Origin: Streptomyces roseoverticillatus
GTDB taxonomy: Bacteria; Actinomycetota; Actinomycetes; Streptomycetales; Streptomycetaceae
Assembly: GCF_000719265.1 (NCBI RefSeq)
Contig: NZ_JOFL01000009.1
Coordinates: forward strand, 1-64,000
Direction: 5' to 3'
DNA: 64,000 bases
Part shown: in pieces, positions 28,529 through 37,252 of the stretch
How the letters are laid out: each line of letters starts with the position of its first letter
Numbering within the stretch: position 1 is the first letter of the stretch
Notes under the pieces: model-generated
Databases searched by the model: none
Seen by the model: the letters and a program-made list of their open reading frames with translations, nothing else
Told to the model about the DNA's origin: nothing
Translations under genes and position numbers: made by a program

Positions 28529-30994
28529 GTGGATCCGTTCACGATGACGGCGGTGCTGGCGGCCGTTGACACGGCGGCGTCGGGAGCGCTGTCGGGCGCG
28601 GCGGGGGAGCTGGGGCGGCGGACGGCGGAGGGGCTGGCCGGTCTGGCCCGCCGGGCCTGGCGCAGGGACGGGGGCGGCGAGCCGCCCGCGGCCCCCACCG
28701 ACGACGGCGGACGCAGGGCGCTCGCCGCCCTGCTGATCGAACAGGCCCGCACCGAGCCCGGATTCGCCCGCGACCTGGCCTCGTGGCTCCGCGAGAGCGA
28801 GTGGCTGGCGGCGGCCACCGCCGTACCCGCGACGGACAACGGCGCGGCCCGCCCGCGGATGCTGCCGCCGCTGACGTCGGCCTTCACCGACCGCGAGGAC
28901 GTCCTGGCTGGGATCACGGCGCTGCTGGACGAGGGGGACGGCGGCGCTGACTCACGTATGGCCGCGCCCATGGCCCTGCTCGTCGGCCCCGCCGGCGTCG
29001 GCAAGACCGCGGCGGCCGTGCACTGCGCCCGCGCCCTGGCCGCCCGCTACCCGGACGGCGAGCTGTACGCCGACCTGCGCGGTTCCGCGGCGGCCACCGC
29101 CGTCACCCCGTCCGAGGTGCTCGTACGCTTCCTGCACCACCTGGGCGTGCCGGCGGACCGGGTGCCCGCCGACGAGCAGGGCCAGACCGACCTCTACCGC
29201 GAGCGCACCGCGGGCCGGCGCATGGTCGTCCTGCTCGACAACGCCCACAGCGCCGCCCAGCTCGGCCCGCTGCTGACGGCGTCGCCCACCTCGCTCGTCC
29301 TGGTCACCAGCCGCCACCGGCTGCCCGAGCTCGTCCGCGACCACGGGGCGCGGATCGTGCGGGTCGGCCCGCTGTCCGACGCCGATTCCTTCCTGCTGCT
29401 GAGCCGCGTCGCCGGCCCGGAGCGCGTCGCCGCGCAGCGCACGCACGCGGAGGCCGTGGCGGCGCGGTGCGGGGGCATACCGCTCGCGCTGTGCGAGACG
29501 GGGGCCCGGGTGCAGGTGCGGGAGCAGCTGAGCTGGGAGAGCCTGGAGCGCGAATTCGCGGCGGCGGTCGCGGGCTTGAGAGGGAGCGGGCAGGGACAGG
29601 CTCCAGGAATGCCTGATGATGCTGATGGTCTTGATGACGCTGATACCCCTGATACGTATGGGGGTGGCGATTCGCCGGTGGAACCGGCCCTCCTCGCCAC
29701 CGACCTCTCCTACCGGGACCTGCCCCCCGACGCGGCCCGCCTCTACCGGCTGCTGGCCCTGCGCCCCTGGCCGGACATCCCCGTCGGCGCCGCCGCGGCC
29801 GCGGCGGACACCGGCGAGGCCGAGGCGCGCCGCCTGCTCGAAACCCTCGCCGCGGCCCACCTCCTGGAGGAGACCGGCGAGGAGCGCTACCGCTTCCACG
29901 ACCTCGTCCGCCTCCACGCCGAGCGCCGCGCCCACGAGGAGGACGGCCGCGGGGCGACGGCTCCAGCCGTCCGCCGCACCATCACCTGGTACCTGCGGCT
30001 GGCCGCCCGCGCCGACGCCCTCGTCGTCCCCGGCCGCTGGCACCTCGGCCCCGCGTACGCCCGCACGCAGGGCGGCGACGGCCCCGCCGGCCGCACCGCG
30101 GAGGCGGCTCGCGCGGCCCTGTCCGTGCTGCGGCGCGAGCGCGCGAACCTCGCCGAGGCCGTACGGGCCGCGGAGGAGTACGGCTTCGACGAGGAGGCCT
30201 GGCAACTGTGCGAGGCCATGTGGGGTCTGCACCTGCGCCTCGGCTTCCACGACCAGTGGGTGGCCACGCACCTGCGGGGCGTCGAGGCGGCCCGCCGCTG
30301 CGCCGCCGGCATCGGCGACCCGCGGGCGGAGGGCCGGATGCGGACCCAGCTCGCCTTCGGCTACATGGGCCTCGGCCGGTACGCGGAGGCCGAGGCCCAG
30401 CTGACCGCCGCCGCGGCGGCCGACGAGCGCGCCGGCCACCACCGCGGCCGCGCCACGGCGACCGAGTCGCTGGGCCTGCTCTGCCTGCGGCAGTGGCGGT
30501 ACGAGGCCGCCGAGGAGCACTTCCGGCAGGCCCGGCGAGCCCTGGACGGCATCGCTCCGGGCGGCGACGGCGCGGCCGACGTGCCGCGCGCCGACGCGCT
30601 CCTCGCCCATCACCTCGGGCGGGCCCTGCGCGGCCAGGGCCGCCACGCCGAGGCCCTGGCCCAACTGGCGGACGCCCTCGCCCGCTTCCGGGCGCTGCCC
30701 GCCCGCGACCTCTACAACGAGGCCCGCGTCCGGATGAGCCTCGGCGAGACCCACCTGGCCGCCGGCGACCCGGCCGCGGCCCGTACGCCCCTCGACGAGG
30801 CACTGGCCGTCATGGCGGCCGAGGGCGCCGTCCTGCAACAGGCGGACGCGGCCGAACTCCGCGCCCGCTGCACCACGGACCGGGACGACGCGGTGCACCA
30901 CCTGAGCCTGGCCCACTCGCTGTACGAGGAGGTGGGCGAAGCGGCGGGCGTGTCCCGCACGGGCGCGCTTTTGCGGGAGCGGAGGGCGGGCTGA
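28529..30994 (+). CDS. STAND-type NTPase with TPR repeats (NB-ARC/TPR protein)
   Basis: An 821-residue signalling-type ATPase. Residues 1-110 are an Ala-rich helical region. Residues 112-420 are the NB-ARC-like domain with Walker A VGPAGVGKT (about 150-158), Walker B RRMVVLLDNAH (about 230-240), a sensor region LVLVTSRHRLPEL and GGIPLAL. Residues 395-490 are winged-helix-like with DVVRLHAER-type sequence (DLVRLHAERRAHEE). The rest is TPR (GYMGLGRYAEAEAQLTAAAAADERAG and later units). No SARP DNA-binding domain is present. An Asp-rich insert at about residues 360-385 is encoded by unusually AT-rich DNA. GTG at 28529 follows GGGGGAGG. Confidence 0.85.
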   Translation: MDPFTMTAVLAAVDTAASGALSGAAGELGRRTAEGLAGLARRAWRRDGGGEPPAAPTDDGGRRALAALLIEQARTEPGFARDLASWLRESEWLAAATAVPATDNGAARPRMLPPLTSAFTDREDVLAGITALLDEGDGGADSRMAAPMALLVGPAGVGKTAAAVHCARALAARYPDGELYADLRGSAAATAVTPSEVLVRFLHHLGVPADRVPADEQGQTDLYRERTAGRRMVVLLDNAHSAAQLGPLLTASPTSLVLVTSRHRLPELVRDHGARIVRVGPLSDADSFLLLSRVAGPERVAAQRTHAEAVAARCGGIPLALCETGARVQVREQLSWESLEREFAAAVAGLRGSGQGQAPGMPDDADGLDDADTPDTYGGGDSPVEPALLATDLSYRDLPPDAARLYRLLALRPWPDIPVGAAAAAADTGEAEARRLLETLAAAHLLEETGEERYRFHDLVRLHAERRAHEEDGRGATAPAVRRTITWYLRLAARADALVVPGRWHLGPAYARTQGGDGPAGRTAEAARAALSVLRRERANLAEAVRAAEEYGFDEEAWQLCEAMWGLHLRLGFHDQWVATHLRGVEAARRCAAGIGDPRAEGRMRTQLAFGYMGLGRYAEAEAQLTAAAAADERAGHHRGRATATESLGLLCLRQWRYEAAEEHFRQARRALDGIAPGGDGAADVPRADALLAHHLGRALRGQGRHAEALAQLADALARFRALPARDLYNEARVRMSLGETHLAAGDPAAARTPLDEALAVMAAEGAVLQQADAAELRARCTTDRDDAVHHLSLAHSLYEEVGEAAGVSRTGALLRERRAG

Positions 30995-31015
30995 GGTTGT
31001 GCCCGGCGCTGGGCG

Positions 31016-31050
31016 TTGCGGCTTGCGGCTTGCGGCTTGCGGCTTGAGGC
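31016..31050. repeat. 7-bp tandem repeat (TTGCGGC), four perfect copies plus one variant
   Basis: TTGCGGC is repeated at 31016-31043, followed by TTGAGGC to 31050. It lies in the 190-base gap between the STAND gene and the end of the frameshifted transferase gene. About 100 bases on, a 13-bp unit (CACTACAGCTACG) is also repeated near 31157-31182. Confidence 0.75.
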
Positions 31051-31183
31051 GCAAGAAGCGGCCGGCCGCGCCGGATTCCCTCCGCCGCAAGGGCGAAGTG
31101 CCACCACGGTGAGGGTCCGGCGGCATACGCAGCACCGGCATCGGCACGGGCCGGGCACTACAGCTACGCACTACAGCCACGCA

Positions 31184-32997
31184 CTAGACGGCCAGGCCGT
31201 CATCGTCCCGCTCGACGTCCACACCATGCCGCACCCTCCCCGTCACCACCGTGATGCCGCCCGTCACCGCCTCCTCCACGGACTTGCCGCCCGCGAGCCA
31301 TGCGTGGAGGGCGGAGGCGTGGGCCGCCGGGTCGCACAGGTCGCCCCGGCCGTCCGCGCCGGGGCGGGCGGTGAGCTGCAGCAGGTCACCGCCGCGCGTG
31401 CGGACGGTGCAGCGCCCGGGCCCCGTCACGTACACGGCGAGCGCGCAGCCCGGGTGGCGGCCGAGGACCTCCGCGGTCCAGGCGGCCGGCGGTCCGACGC
31501 GTGGGTCGTCGGCCGCCCCGTACCGCACGATCACGTCCGCGATGCGCAGCCGCCCCGGGTCGGGGGTGTCCTCGTGGACGGAGGTGTGGGCGTCCCAGCC
31601 GATGTCGTCGATGTCGTCGATGCCGGTGTCGGAGTACGGGCCGTCGTCCGTCGCGCGGCGCACCACGGCGATCTCCGGTGCGCCCGAGGCGTCGGTCAGC
31701 CGGCTGAGGACGCGGACGGGCGCCGTGCGCTCGGCCGGCGCGTACGACGGGAGCCGCAGCGGGTCGAGGAGCGCGGGCCGGCCGGCGGGCTCCGGAATGC
31801 CGATCAGGCCGTAGAACGCGCGGCGCAGGAGCGCGGCGGAGCGCCCCGGCGCGGAGCTGACGTGCTCGGCCTGGGCGCGGAAGCGGCCGGGGTCGTGGTG
31901 GCCGACGGCGTGGTCGACCTGCGCGCGCAGCCCGTCGTACGGGCGCAGCCGCGGCGCGGCCCGGCCGAGGGCGGCGACGGGCGAGCCGGGGTCGAGGGCG
32001 CCGCCGGGGAAGGCGCCGAGGAGGACGGGCCTGCCGATGGCGGCCGCGTAGTACGTGACGGAGCCGTGGTCGCCGATCACGCAGTCCGCGGCGATCAGCG
32101 CCTGCCGCCAGTCCTCCAGCGGGTCCACGAGCGCGAGCCCGGCGCGGCGGGCCCGGTCGAGCCAGGCCCGTATCTGACCGGGGCCGTGGCCGTGCCAGAT
32201 GTTGGGGTGCAGGACCGCGGCCGCGCGGTACTCGTCGGCGGGGAGCTCAGCGGCCAGCCGCGGGAGGAGGGACGGCAGCAGGTCGCCCTCGGAGTCGTCG
32301 TCGCCGAAGAGGGAGCCGGGCGACCAGGTGGAGTTGACGACGACGAGCCGCTGGCCGGGCGCGACGCCGAGGGCCCGGCGGAAGCGGTCCCGGTGGGGCA
32401 GGGCGGCGAGGATGCGGTCGTAGCAGGGGTCACCGGCGAGGACGGCGGTGCCGGCCGCCTCCGGGCAGGCGGCGCGCAGGCGGTCGAGCTGCTCGGGGTG
32501 TGAGAGGACGGTCGCGGCGGCGAGGGGCCGGCCGTCGTGGAGCAGCCAGTCGGGGGAGAGCCCGAAGACGGGGGCAGGGGCAGGGGCAGCGGGTGTCCGG
32601 TGTCCGGTGTCCGGCGTCCGGCGTCCGGCGTCCGGCGTCCGGCGTCCGGCGTCCGGCGTCCGGCGTCCGGCGTCCGGCGTCCGGCGTCCGGCGTCCGGCG
32701 TCCGGCGGCCAGGTCGACGGGCGTCTCCTTGGCCTGCTCCCAGGGCAGCACTGGCAGCCCCACGGAGGCCAGCAGCTCCGGCACTCCGGCGAGGAACGGC
32801 GACGATCCGGTGCACGTCACGAGCAGCTGCACCCGCAGGTCGTCCCGGAAGAGCGGCAGTACGTCCAGCAGCCGGGTGGCGGAGGTGACGTTGTGCACGA
32901 CGAACAGGACGCGGCGGCACGCGGCCCGGGTCACCCACCGGTGGGAGTCGTCCCCGACGGGAACCCGCAAGCGTGCCTCTGCACCTGTCCCACGCAT
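31184..32997 (-). pseudogene. CDP-glycerol glycerophosphotransferase-like protein split by a 7-bp repeat frameshift
   Basis: The N-terminal part (32997 down to about 32706) reads RVLFVVHNVTSATRLLDVLPLFRDDLRVQLLVTCTGSSPF..LPWEQAKETPVDLAA in one frame. The C-terminal part (about 32593 down to 31184) reads VFGLSPDWLLHDGRPLAAATVLSHPEQLDRLR..VIGDHGSVTYYAAAIGRPVLL in another. Together they resemble actinobacterial TagF-like or GT-B proteins of surface glycopolymer synthesis. Sixteen 7-bp repeats join them and put the halves out of frame. As I recall the family, a conserved segment with an HG-containing loop normally lies there, so a deletion may also have occurred. It may be phase-variable, a decayed gene, or an assembly error. 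Confidence 0.7.
32594..32705. repeat. 16-copy 7-bp tandem repeat inside a coding region
   Basis: Three TGTCCGG units followed by thirteen perfect CGTCCGG units, 112 bases in all. Read on the minus strand it encodes repeats of RRTPDAG. Seven is not a multiple of three, so each copy gained or lost changes the frame of the transferase-like gene. A short (GGGGCA)n tract at about 32571-32590 abuts it. Confidence 0.93.
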
Positions 32998-33193
32998 CTC
33001 TGCATCCCCCCAACGATCACCGGCAACACCAGCAATACCGGAAACACTGGTCCCACTGAAGCACAGCACACCTCCGACGTGGATGTCGGATTTCCGCCGG
33101 ATCGGGGGTGTGACCTCCGCCAATACTGGCGGCATGCGCAACGACGTCATGTACAGCGATGGCACGCACGGCGATGGCATGCACAGCCGTGGC

Positions 33194-34699
33194 ATGCACA
33201 CCGACGCGGACCGGTGCGTCCGGGCCGTACAGTCCAAGGACGCCCGCTTCGACGGATGGTTCTTCACCGCGGTGACGACCACCCGCATCTACTGCCGCCC
33301 GAGCTGCCCCGTCGTACCGCCCAAGCCGCGGAACATGACCTTCTACCCGAGCGCGGCCGCCGCGCAGCAGGCCGGGTTCCGCGCCTGCAAGCGCTGCCGG
33401 CCCGACGCGAGCCCGGGCTCGCCCCGCTGGAACGAGCGGGCCGACCTGGCGGCCCGGGCCATGCGCCTGATCGCCGACGGCGTGGTGGACCGCGAGGGCG
33501 TGCCCGGGCTCGGGGCGCGGCTCGGGTACAGCACCCGGCAGATCGAGCGGCAGCTCCTCGCCGAGCTGGGCGCGGGTCCCCTCGCCCTGGCCCGCGCGCA
33601 GCGCGCCCAGACGGCGCGGCTGCTGATCGAGACGACGTCCCTGCCGATGGGGGAGGTCGCGTTCGCCTCCGGGTTCGCGAGCATCCGCACCTTCAACGAC
33701 ACCGTGCGGGAGGTCTTCGCGTTCTCCCCGAGCGAGCTGCGGACCCGCGCGGCGGGCCGGGGACGCGCGGGGGCCGCCGCGGGCGCCACGGCCACCGCAG
33801 CCACCACCCCCGGCACCGTGTCCCTGCGCCTGCCCTACCGCGCCCCGCTCTTCCCGGACAACCTGTTCGGGCACCTGGCGGCGACCGCCGTGCCCGGCAC
33901 GGAGGAGTGGCGGGAGGGTGCGTACCGCTGCACGATGCGGTTGCCGCACGGCCACGGCATCGCGACGCTCCGCCCCGCGGACGGCCACATCGGCTGCCGG
34001 CTGACCCTGACGGACCTGCGCGACCTGGCCGCCGCGGTCAGCCGCTGCCGCCGCCTCCTCGACCTGGACGCGGACCCCGAAGCCGTCGACGGGCTCCTGC
34101 GCGAGGACCCGCTGCTGGCCCCGCTCGTCGACCGCGCCCCCGGCCGCAGGGTGCCGCACACCGTGGACCCGGCCGAATTCGCCCTCCGCGCGGTGCTCGG
34201 CCAGCAGGTGTCCACGGCCGCGGCCCGCACCCTCGCCGGGCGCCTGGTGACCGCCCACGGCACCCCGGTCGAGGACCCGGACGGCGGCCTCACCCACCTC
34301 TTCCCGGCGCCTGAGGCCCTCGCGGAGCTCGACCCCGCCACCCTCGCCATGCCGGGCACGCGCCGCCGTACGTTCACCGCCCTCGTCGCCGCGCTCGCCT
34401 CGTCCGGGCTCGACCTCGGCCCGGGCAGCGACTGGCAGCGCACCCGGGAGCAGCTCGCCGCGCTGCCTGGCATCGGCCCCTGGACCGTGGAGACGATCGC
34501 CATGCGCGCCCTCGGCGACCCGGACGCCTTCGTCGCCACCGACCTCGGCGTCCGCCTCGCCGCGGCGGGCCTCGGCCTGTCCGCCACGCCCGCGGCGCTC
34601 ACCCGCAGGTCCCGGGCCTGGCAGCCGTGGCGGTCGTACGCCGTCCAGCACCTGTGGGCGACGGGCGACCACCCGGTCAACCGCATGCCGGCGGCCTGA
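33194..34699 (+). CDS. Ada-type activator fused to AlkA DNA-3-methyladenine glycosylase
   Basis: A 501-residue alkylation-repair protein. Residues 1-75 form the Ada zinc/methyl-acceptor domain (RFDGWFFTAVTTTRIYCRPSCP..FRACKRCRPD, four Cys). Residues 90-180 are an AraC helix-turn-helix (LGYSTRQIERQLLAELG, MGEVAFASGFASIRTFNDTVREVF). Residues 215-320 are the AlkA N-domain. The rest is the HhH-GPD glycosylase (LPGIGPWTVETIAMRALGDPDAFVATDLG, catalytic Asp). I start at MHTDADRCVRAVQSKDARFDG; ATGs at 33134 and 33182 would add a repeat-like leader. Downstream ogt completes an adaptive-response pair. Confidence 0.92.
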   Translation: MHTDADRCVRAVQSKDARFDGWFFTAVTTTRIYCRPSCPVVPPKPRNMTFYPSAAAAQQAGFRACKRCRPDASPGSPRWNERADLAARAMRLIADGVVDREGVPGLGARLGYSTRQIERQLLAELGAGPLALARAQRAQTARLLIETTSLPMGEVAFASGFASIRTFNDTVREVFAFSPSELRTRAAGRGRAGAAAGATATAATTPGTVSLRLPYRAPLFPDNLFGHLAATAVPGTEEWREGAYRCTMRLPHGHGIATLRPADGHIGCRLTLTDLRDLAAAVSRCRRLLDLDADPEAVDGLLREDPLLAPLVDRAPGRRVPHTVDPAEFALRAVLGQQVSTAAARTLAGRLVTAHGTPVEDPDGGLTHLFPAPEALAELDPATLAMPGTRRRTFTALVAALASSGLDLGPGSDWQRTREQLAALPGIGPWTVETIAMRALGDPDAFVATDLGVRLAAAGLGLSATPAALTRRSRAWQPWRSYAVQHLWATGDHPVNRMPAA

Positions 34700-34725
34700 C
34701 CGCGACGCACCTTACGGAGGAACCC

Positions 34726-35292
34726 ATGACCCACCGCTCCCACACCGTCATCGACAGCCCGTACGGCCCCCTGACGCTGGTGGCCGCCGACGGCCGGCTC
34801 TGCGGCCTGTACATGGAAGGGCAGCGCCACCGCCCGCCCCAGGAGACCTTCGGCGCGTACGACCCGCAACCGCACGCACAGGGCTCGGTGTTCGCCCGGA
34901 CCCGCGAGCAACTGGAGGAGTACTTCGCCGGCGTCCGCACCGCCTTCGACCTCCCCCTCGCGCTCGCCGGGACCGGCTTCCAGCGCACCGTCTGGCACGC
35001 CCTCCAGGAGATCCCGTACGGGGAGACCGTCTCGTACGGCCTGCTGGCCGACCGCATCGGCCGCCCGACCGCGTCCCGGGCCGTGGGGCTGGCCAACGGC
35101 CGCAACCCCGTCGGCATCATCGTCCCCTGCCACCGCGTCGTCGGCGCGACCGGCGCCCTCACCGGTTACGGCGGCGGACTGCCCCGCAAGCAGCGCCTGC
35201 TCGCCTTCGAACGCGCAGGCAGCGCGCACGAGGAGGCATCGTGCAGCGTGTACGAGGAGGCATCATGCTGCGCGCACGAGGAGGCATCATGA
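34726..35292 (+). CDS. ogt: Methylated-DNA--protein-cysteine methyltransferase
   Basis: A 188-residue suicide repair enzyme removing O6-alkyl groups from guanine. The DNA-binding wing GTGFQRTVWHALQEIPYGETVSYG and the active site NPVGIIVPCHRVVGATGALTGYGGGLPRKQRLLAFE are typical. ATG at 34726 follows ACGGAGG. The enzyme normally ends soon after LLAFE; here a tail of three Glu-Glu-Ala-Ser-Cys-type repeats follows, encoded by a 24-bp tandem repeat. It lies 26 bases after ada-alkA. Confidence 0.94.
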   Translation: MTHRSHTVIDSPYGPLTLVAADGRLCGLYMEGQRHRPPQETFGAYDPQPHAQGSVFARTREQLEEYFAGVRTAFDLPLALAGTGFQRTVWHALQEIPYGETVSYGLLADRIGRPTASRAVGLANGRNPVGIIVPCHRVVGATGALTGYGGGLPRKQRLLAFERAGSAHEEASCSVYEEASCCAHEEAS

Positions 35293-35294
35293 CG
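35224..35294 (+). repeat. 24-bp tandem repeat carrying ribosome-site plus ATG modules
   Basis: Three units at 35224-35247, 35248-35271 and 35272-35294. Each contains GAGGAGGCATC followed by GTG or ATG. It encodes the last 24 residues of Ogt and places three Shine-Dalgarno-like sequences directly before the next gene's start at 35297. Confidence 0.8.
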
Positions 35295-35296
35295 TC

Positions 35297-36415
35297 GTGA
35301 GCGTGAGCATAGATATCGCCGGCCTGGCCACCGAACGGATCGTCTTCGAGACGTCGCCGATGGGCGAGTTGTGCCTCGCGCTGCACGTGCTGTCCGAGCC
35401 CGGCCACCACCCGGGCACGGCCGGCTGGGCCACGGCCACGGCCGCCGCGCTCCGCCCGGACCTCGCCGACCGCCTCCAGGAAGCCGACTTCCTGTGGCGC
35501 ACCACCTTCTCCGACCTGTTCATGCCCTGGGCCGGGCTGCGCGGCGGCGCGGGCAAGCCCGGCGCGACCCTCGCCGACGAACTGGACCTCCTCGACCTGC
35601 TGGACGACGACCAGTTCGTCACCACGGCCCTGGAGTTCGCCTGCCTCGCCTCGTACAGCATCGGCGGCCCGTCACCGCTCACCCACCTGCCCACGCGCGC
35701 CCGCACCCTGGAACTGGCCGCGGCCCGCGGACCCCGGCAGGTGGAGTTCGCCGAGCGCCTGCTGAAGGACCCCGTGTCCGTACGGGCCTGGGTGCGGCGG
35801 CTGTTCGAGGACTGCGACGAGGCGTTCTTCGCGGACATCTGGCAGCGCGTCGAGCCCCGGCTGGCCGCCGACGTCCGGCACAAGACGGAGCTGCTGCGCC
35901 GCAAGGGCCTCCGCGAGGCGCTCGCCGCGGTCTCCCCGGCCCTCCACCTGGAGGACGGCGGCCGCCGCATCCGCGTCGACAAACTGGCCGAGGGCAGGGC
36001 CACGGCGACGGGCCCCGCGGTGCGGCCGGGCCTCACCCTCGTCCCGTCCCACTTCGGCTGGCCGCACCTGATGGTCCTGCACCGCCCGCAGTGGCGCCCC
36101 GTCGTCCACTACCCGGTCGGCTCGCCCGAACTGCCCGCCCCCACCTCGGTCGACCTCCTCAAACTCCGCCTGGAAGCCCTGGCCCACCCCGTCCGCATGC
36201 GGGTCTGCCGCAGCACGGCCCGCACCCCGCACACCACGGGCGAACTGGCCGGCGTCCTCGGCATCAGCCCCCCGGAGGTCTCCCGCCACCTGTCGGTCCT
36301 CAAGAAGGCGGGCCTGATCACGTCCCGCCGCCGCGGCCGCTACGTCCTCTACCAACTGGACGTCCGCGCGGTGGCCCGCCTGAGCAGCGACTTCCTGGAG
36401 GGAATCCTCCGCTGA
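35297..36415 (+). CDS. ArsR-type winged-helix regulator with DUF5937 domain
   Basis: A 372-residue protein. The long N-terminal DUF5937 region has ERIVFETSPMGELCLALHVL, LWRTTFSDLFMPWAG and RPGLTLVPSHFGWPHLMV. The C-terminal ArsR helix-turn-helix has LEALAHPVRMRVCRSTARTPHTTGELAGVLGISPPEVSRHLSVLKKAGLITSRRRGRYVLYQL. No metal-binding Cys pair is seen. GTG at 35297 (or 35303) is used; the nearer ATG at 35289 opens only MTS-stop. Target genes unknown. Confidence 0.85.
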   Translation: MSVSIDIAGLATERIVFETSPMGELCLALHVLSEPGHHPGTAGWATATAAALRPDLADRLQEADFLWRTTFSDLFMPWAGLRGGAGKPGATLADELDLLDLLDDDQFVTTALEFACLASYSIGGPSPLTHLPTRARTLELAAARGPRQVEFAERLLKDPVSVRAWVRRLFEDCDEAFFADIWQRVEPRLAADVRHKTELLRRKGLREALAAVSPALHLEDGGRRIRVDKLAEGRATATGPAVRPGLTLVPSHFGWPHLMVLHRPQWRPVVHYPVGSPELPAPTSVDLLKLRLEALAHPVRMRVCRSTARTPHTTGELAGVLGISPPEVSRHLSVLKKAGLITSRRRGRYVLYQLDVRAVARLSSDFLEGILR

Positions 36416-36468
36416 CGCCCGCAGGAACGACGAACCCGCAGCTGACCGGGAATCCGCAGCTGACCAGC

Positions 36469-36494
36469 AAAAAAGCCCTCCCGAGAGGGAGGGC
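36469..36494 (-). terminator. Rho-independent terminator (minus strand)
   Basis: On the minus strand, GCCCTCCC-TCTC-GGGAGGGC is followed by six T. It lies about 55 bases past the end of the small minus-strand gene at 36551-36799. Confidence 0.85.
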
Positions 36495-36550
36495 GCCCTC
36501 GTTCCGGCAGCCGAGGCATGACGTTTTCTGTCCGGTCCCTGCCGGGGCCG

Positions 36551-36799
36551 CTATTCCGCAGTGCCGCGGCAGAGGCCCTCGACGCGGAACCACAGGCCCG
36601 GGGCGTAGACCGCATGGACGACGGCTTCCTCTCCCTTTGCGACCCGGAGGATTCTCAAGGACCCGCCGGGAAGTACGTCGTATTGGTAAGTGATCTCTGA
36701 AGTCCCCTCGACGGTGTCGTCGTAGGAGATATCCGCCCCACGCTCGTTCGCGTATTCCTTCGGCGGCCGATTCTCCACCAGCTTGATGAAGACGCTCAT
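36551..36799 (-). CDS. Small hypothetical protein (82 aa)
   Basis: An 82-residue protein of mixed composition: SVFIKLVENRPPKEYANERGADISYDDT, then YQYDVLPGGSLRILRVAKGEEAVVHAVYAPGLWFRVEG. It reads like a real all-beta soluble protein and is followed by a good intrinsic terminator on its own strand. I do not recognise a family. Confidence 0.6.
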   Translation of the reverse strand: MSVFIKLVENRPPKEYANERGADISYDDTVEGTSEITYQYDVLPGGSLRILRVAKGEEAVVHAVYAPGLWFRVEGLCRGTAE

Positions 36800-36955
36800 G
36801 GGTCAACCGTACGGTCGTTTCGTTCGCTTCGCCCTCCGGGACGAGGGGAGGGCGCGGCGTCCACCGGCCGGGGCCTTGCTCCTGTTCACGGCAGCCCGGC
36901 AGCGGGGCAGAGCCTCCCGCACGCGGGGTGAAGCCGATCAAGCCGAGGTGGCGAT

Positions 36956-37252
36956 TCAGTCGTGGCCGTGCTGTGGGCGGTCGGCAGACGGACCCCGGCT
37001 GGTCGCCAGCCAGGGTCGCGCGGGTTCGGCGGGATGAGTGGTGTCCACGGTGAGATGGAGCCTGGTTCCGCCTTCGCGGCCGGCCGGGTAGCTGCGTTGT
37101 TCGGTGGAATCGAAGCAGTGCCGCAGGACTTCCGCTACGCGGCGGGCGGTCTCGGGGGACGCGGCGACGACGCGAACGTCGGCGCACCCCGCCCGGGGCA
37201 CCGGATCCGCTGGTGCGGGGGTGGGCTTGGCGTGTGCGGGGGTCATGTTCAC
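36956..37252 (-). CDS. Small hypothetical protein coupled to DUF5994 gene
   Basis: A 98-residue protein: a Pro/Ala-rich start, then VRVVAASPETARRVAEVLRHCFDSTEQRSYPAGREGGTRLHLTVDTT, an alpha/beta arrangement. GTG at 37252 overlaps the stop of the DUF5994 gene (GTGA), so it is co-translated with it. Such small genes commonly follow DUF5994 genes in Streptomyces; function unknown. Confidence 0.65.
   Translation of the reverse strand: MNMTPAHAKPTPAPADPVPRAGCADVRVVAASPETARRVAEVLRHCFDSTEQRSYPAGREGGTRLHLTVDTTHPAEPARPWLATSRGPSADRPQHGHD

Noticed and set aside
31016..32503. A 495-codon plus-strand frame across the split transferase gene
   Set aside because: Composition of an antisense shadow; it begins in a simple repeat and the minus strand carries the conserved motifs.
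32594..32705. CRISPR array
   Set aside because: The 7-bp units are contiguous with no spacers; no cas genes are present anywhere in the window.
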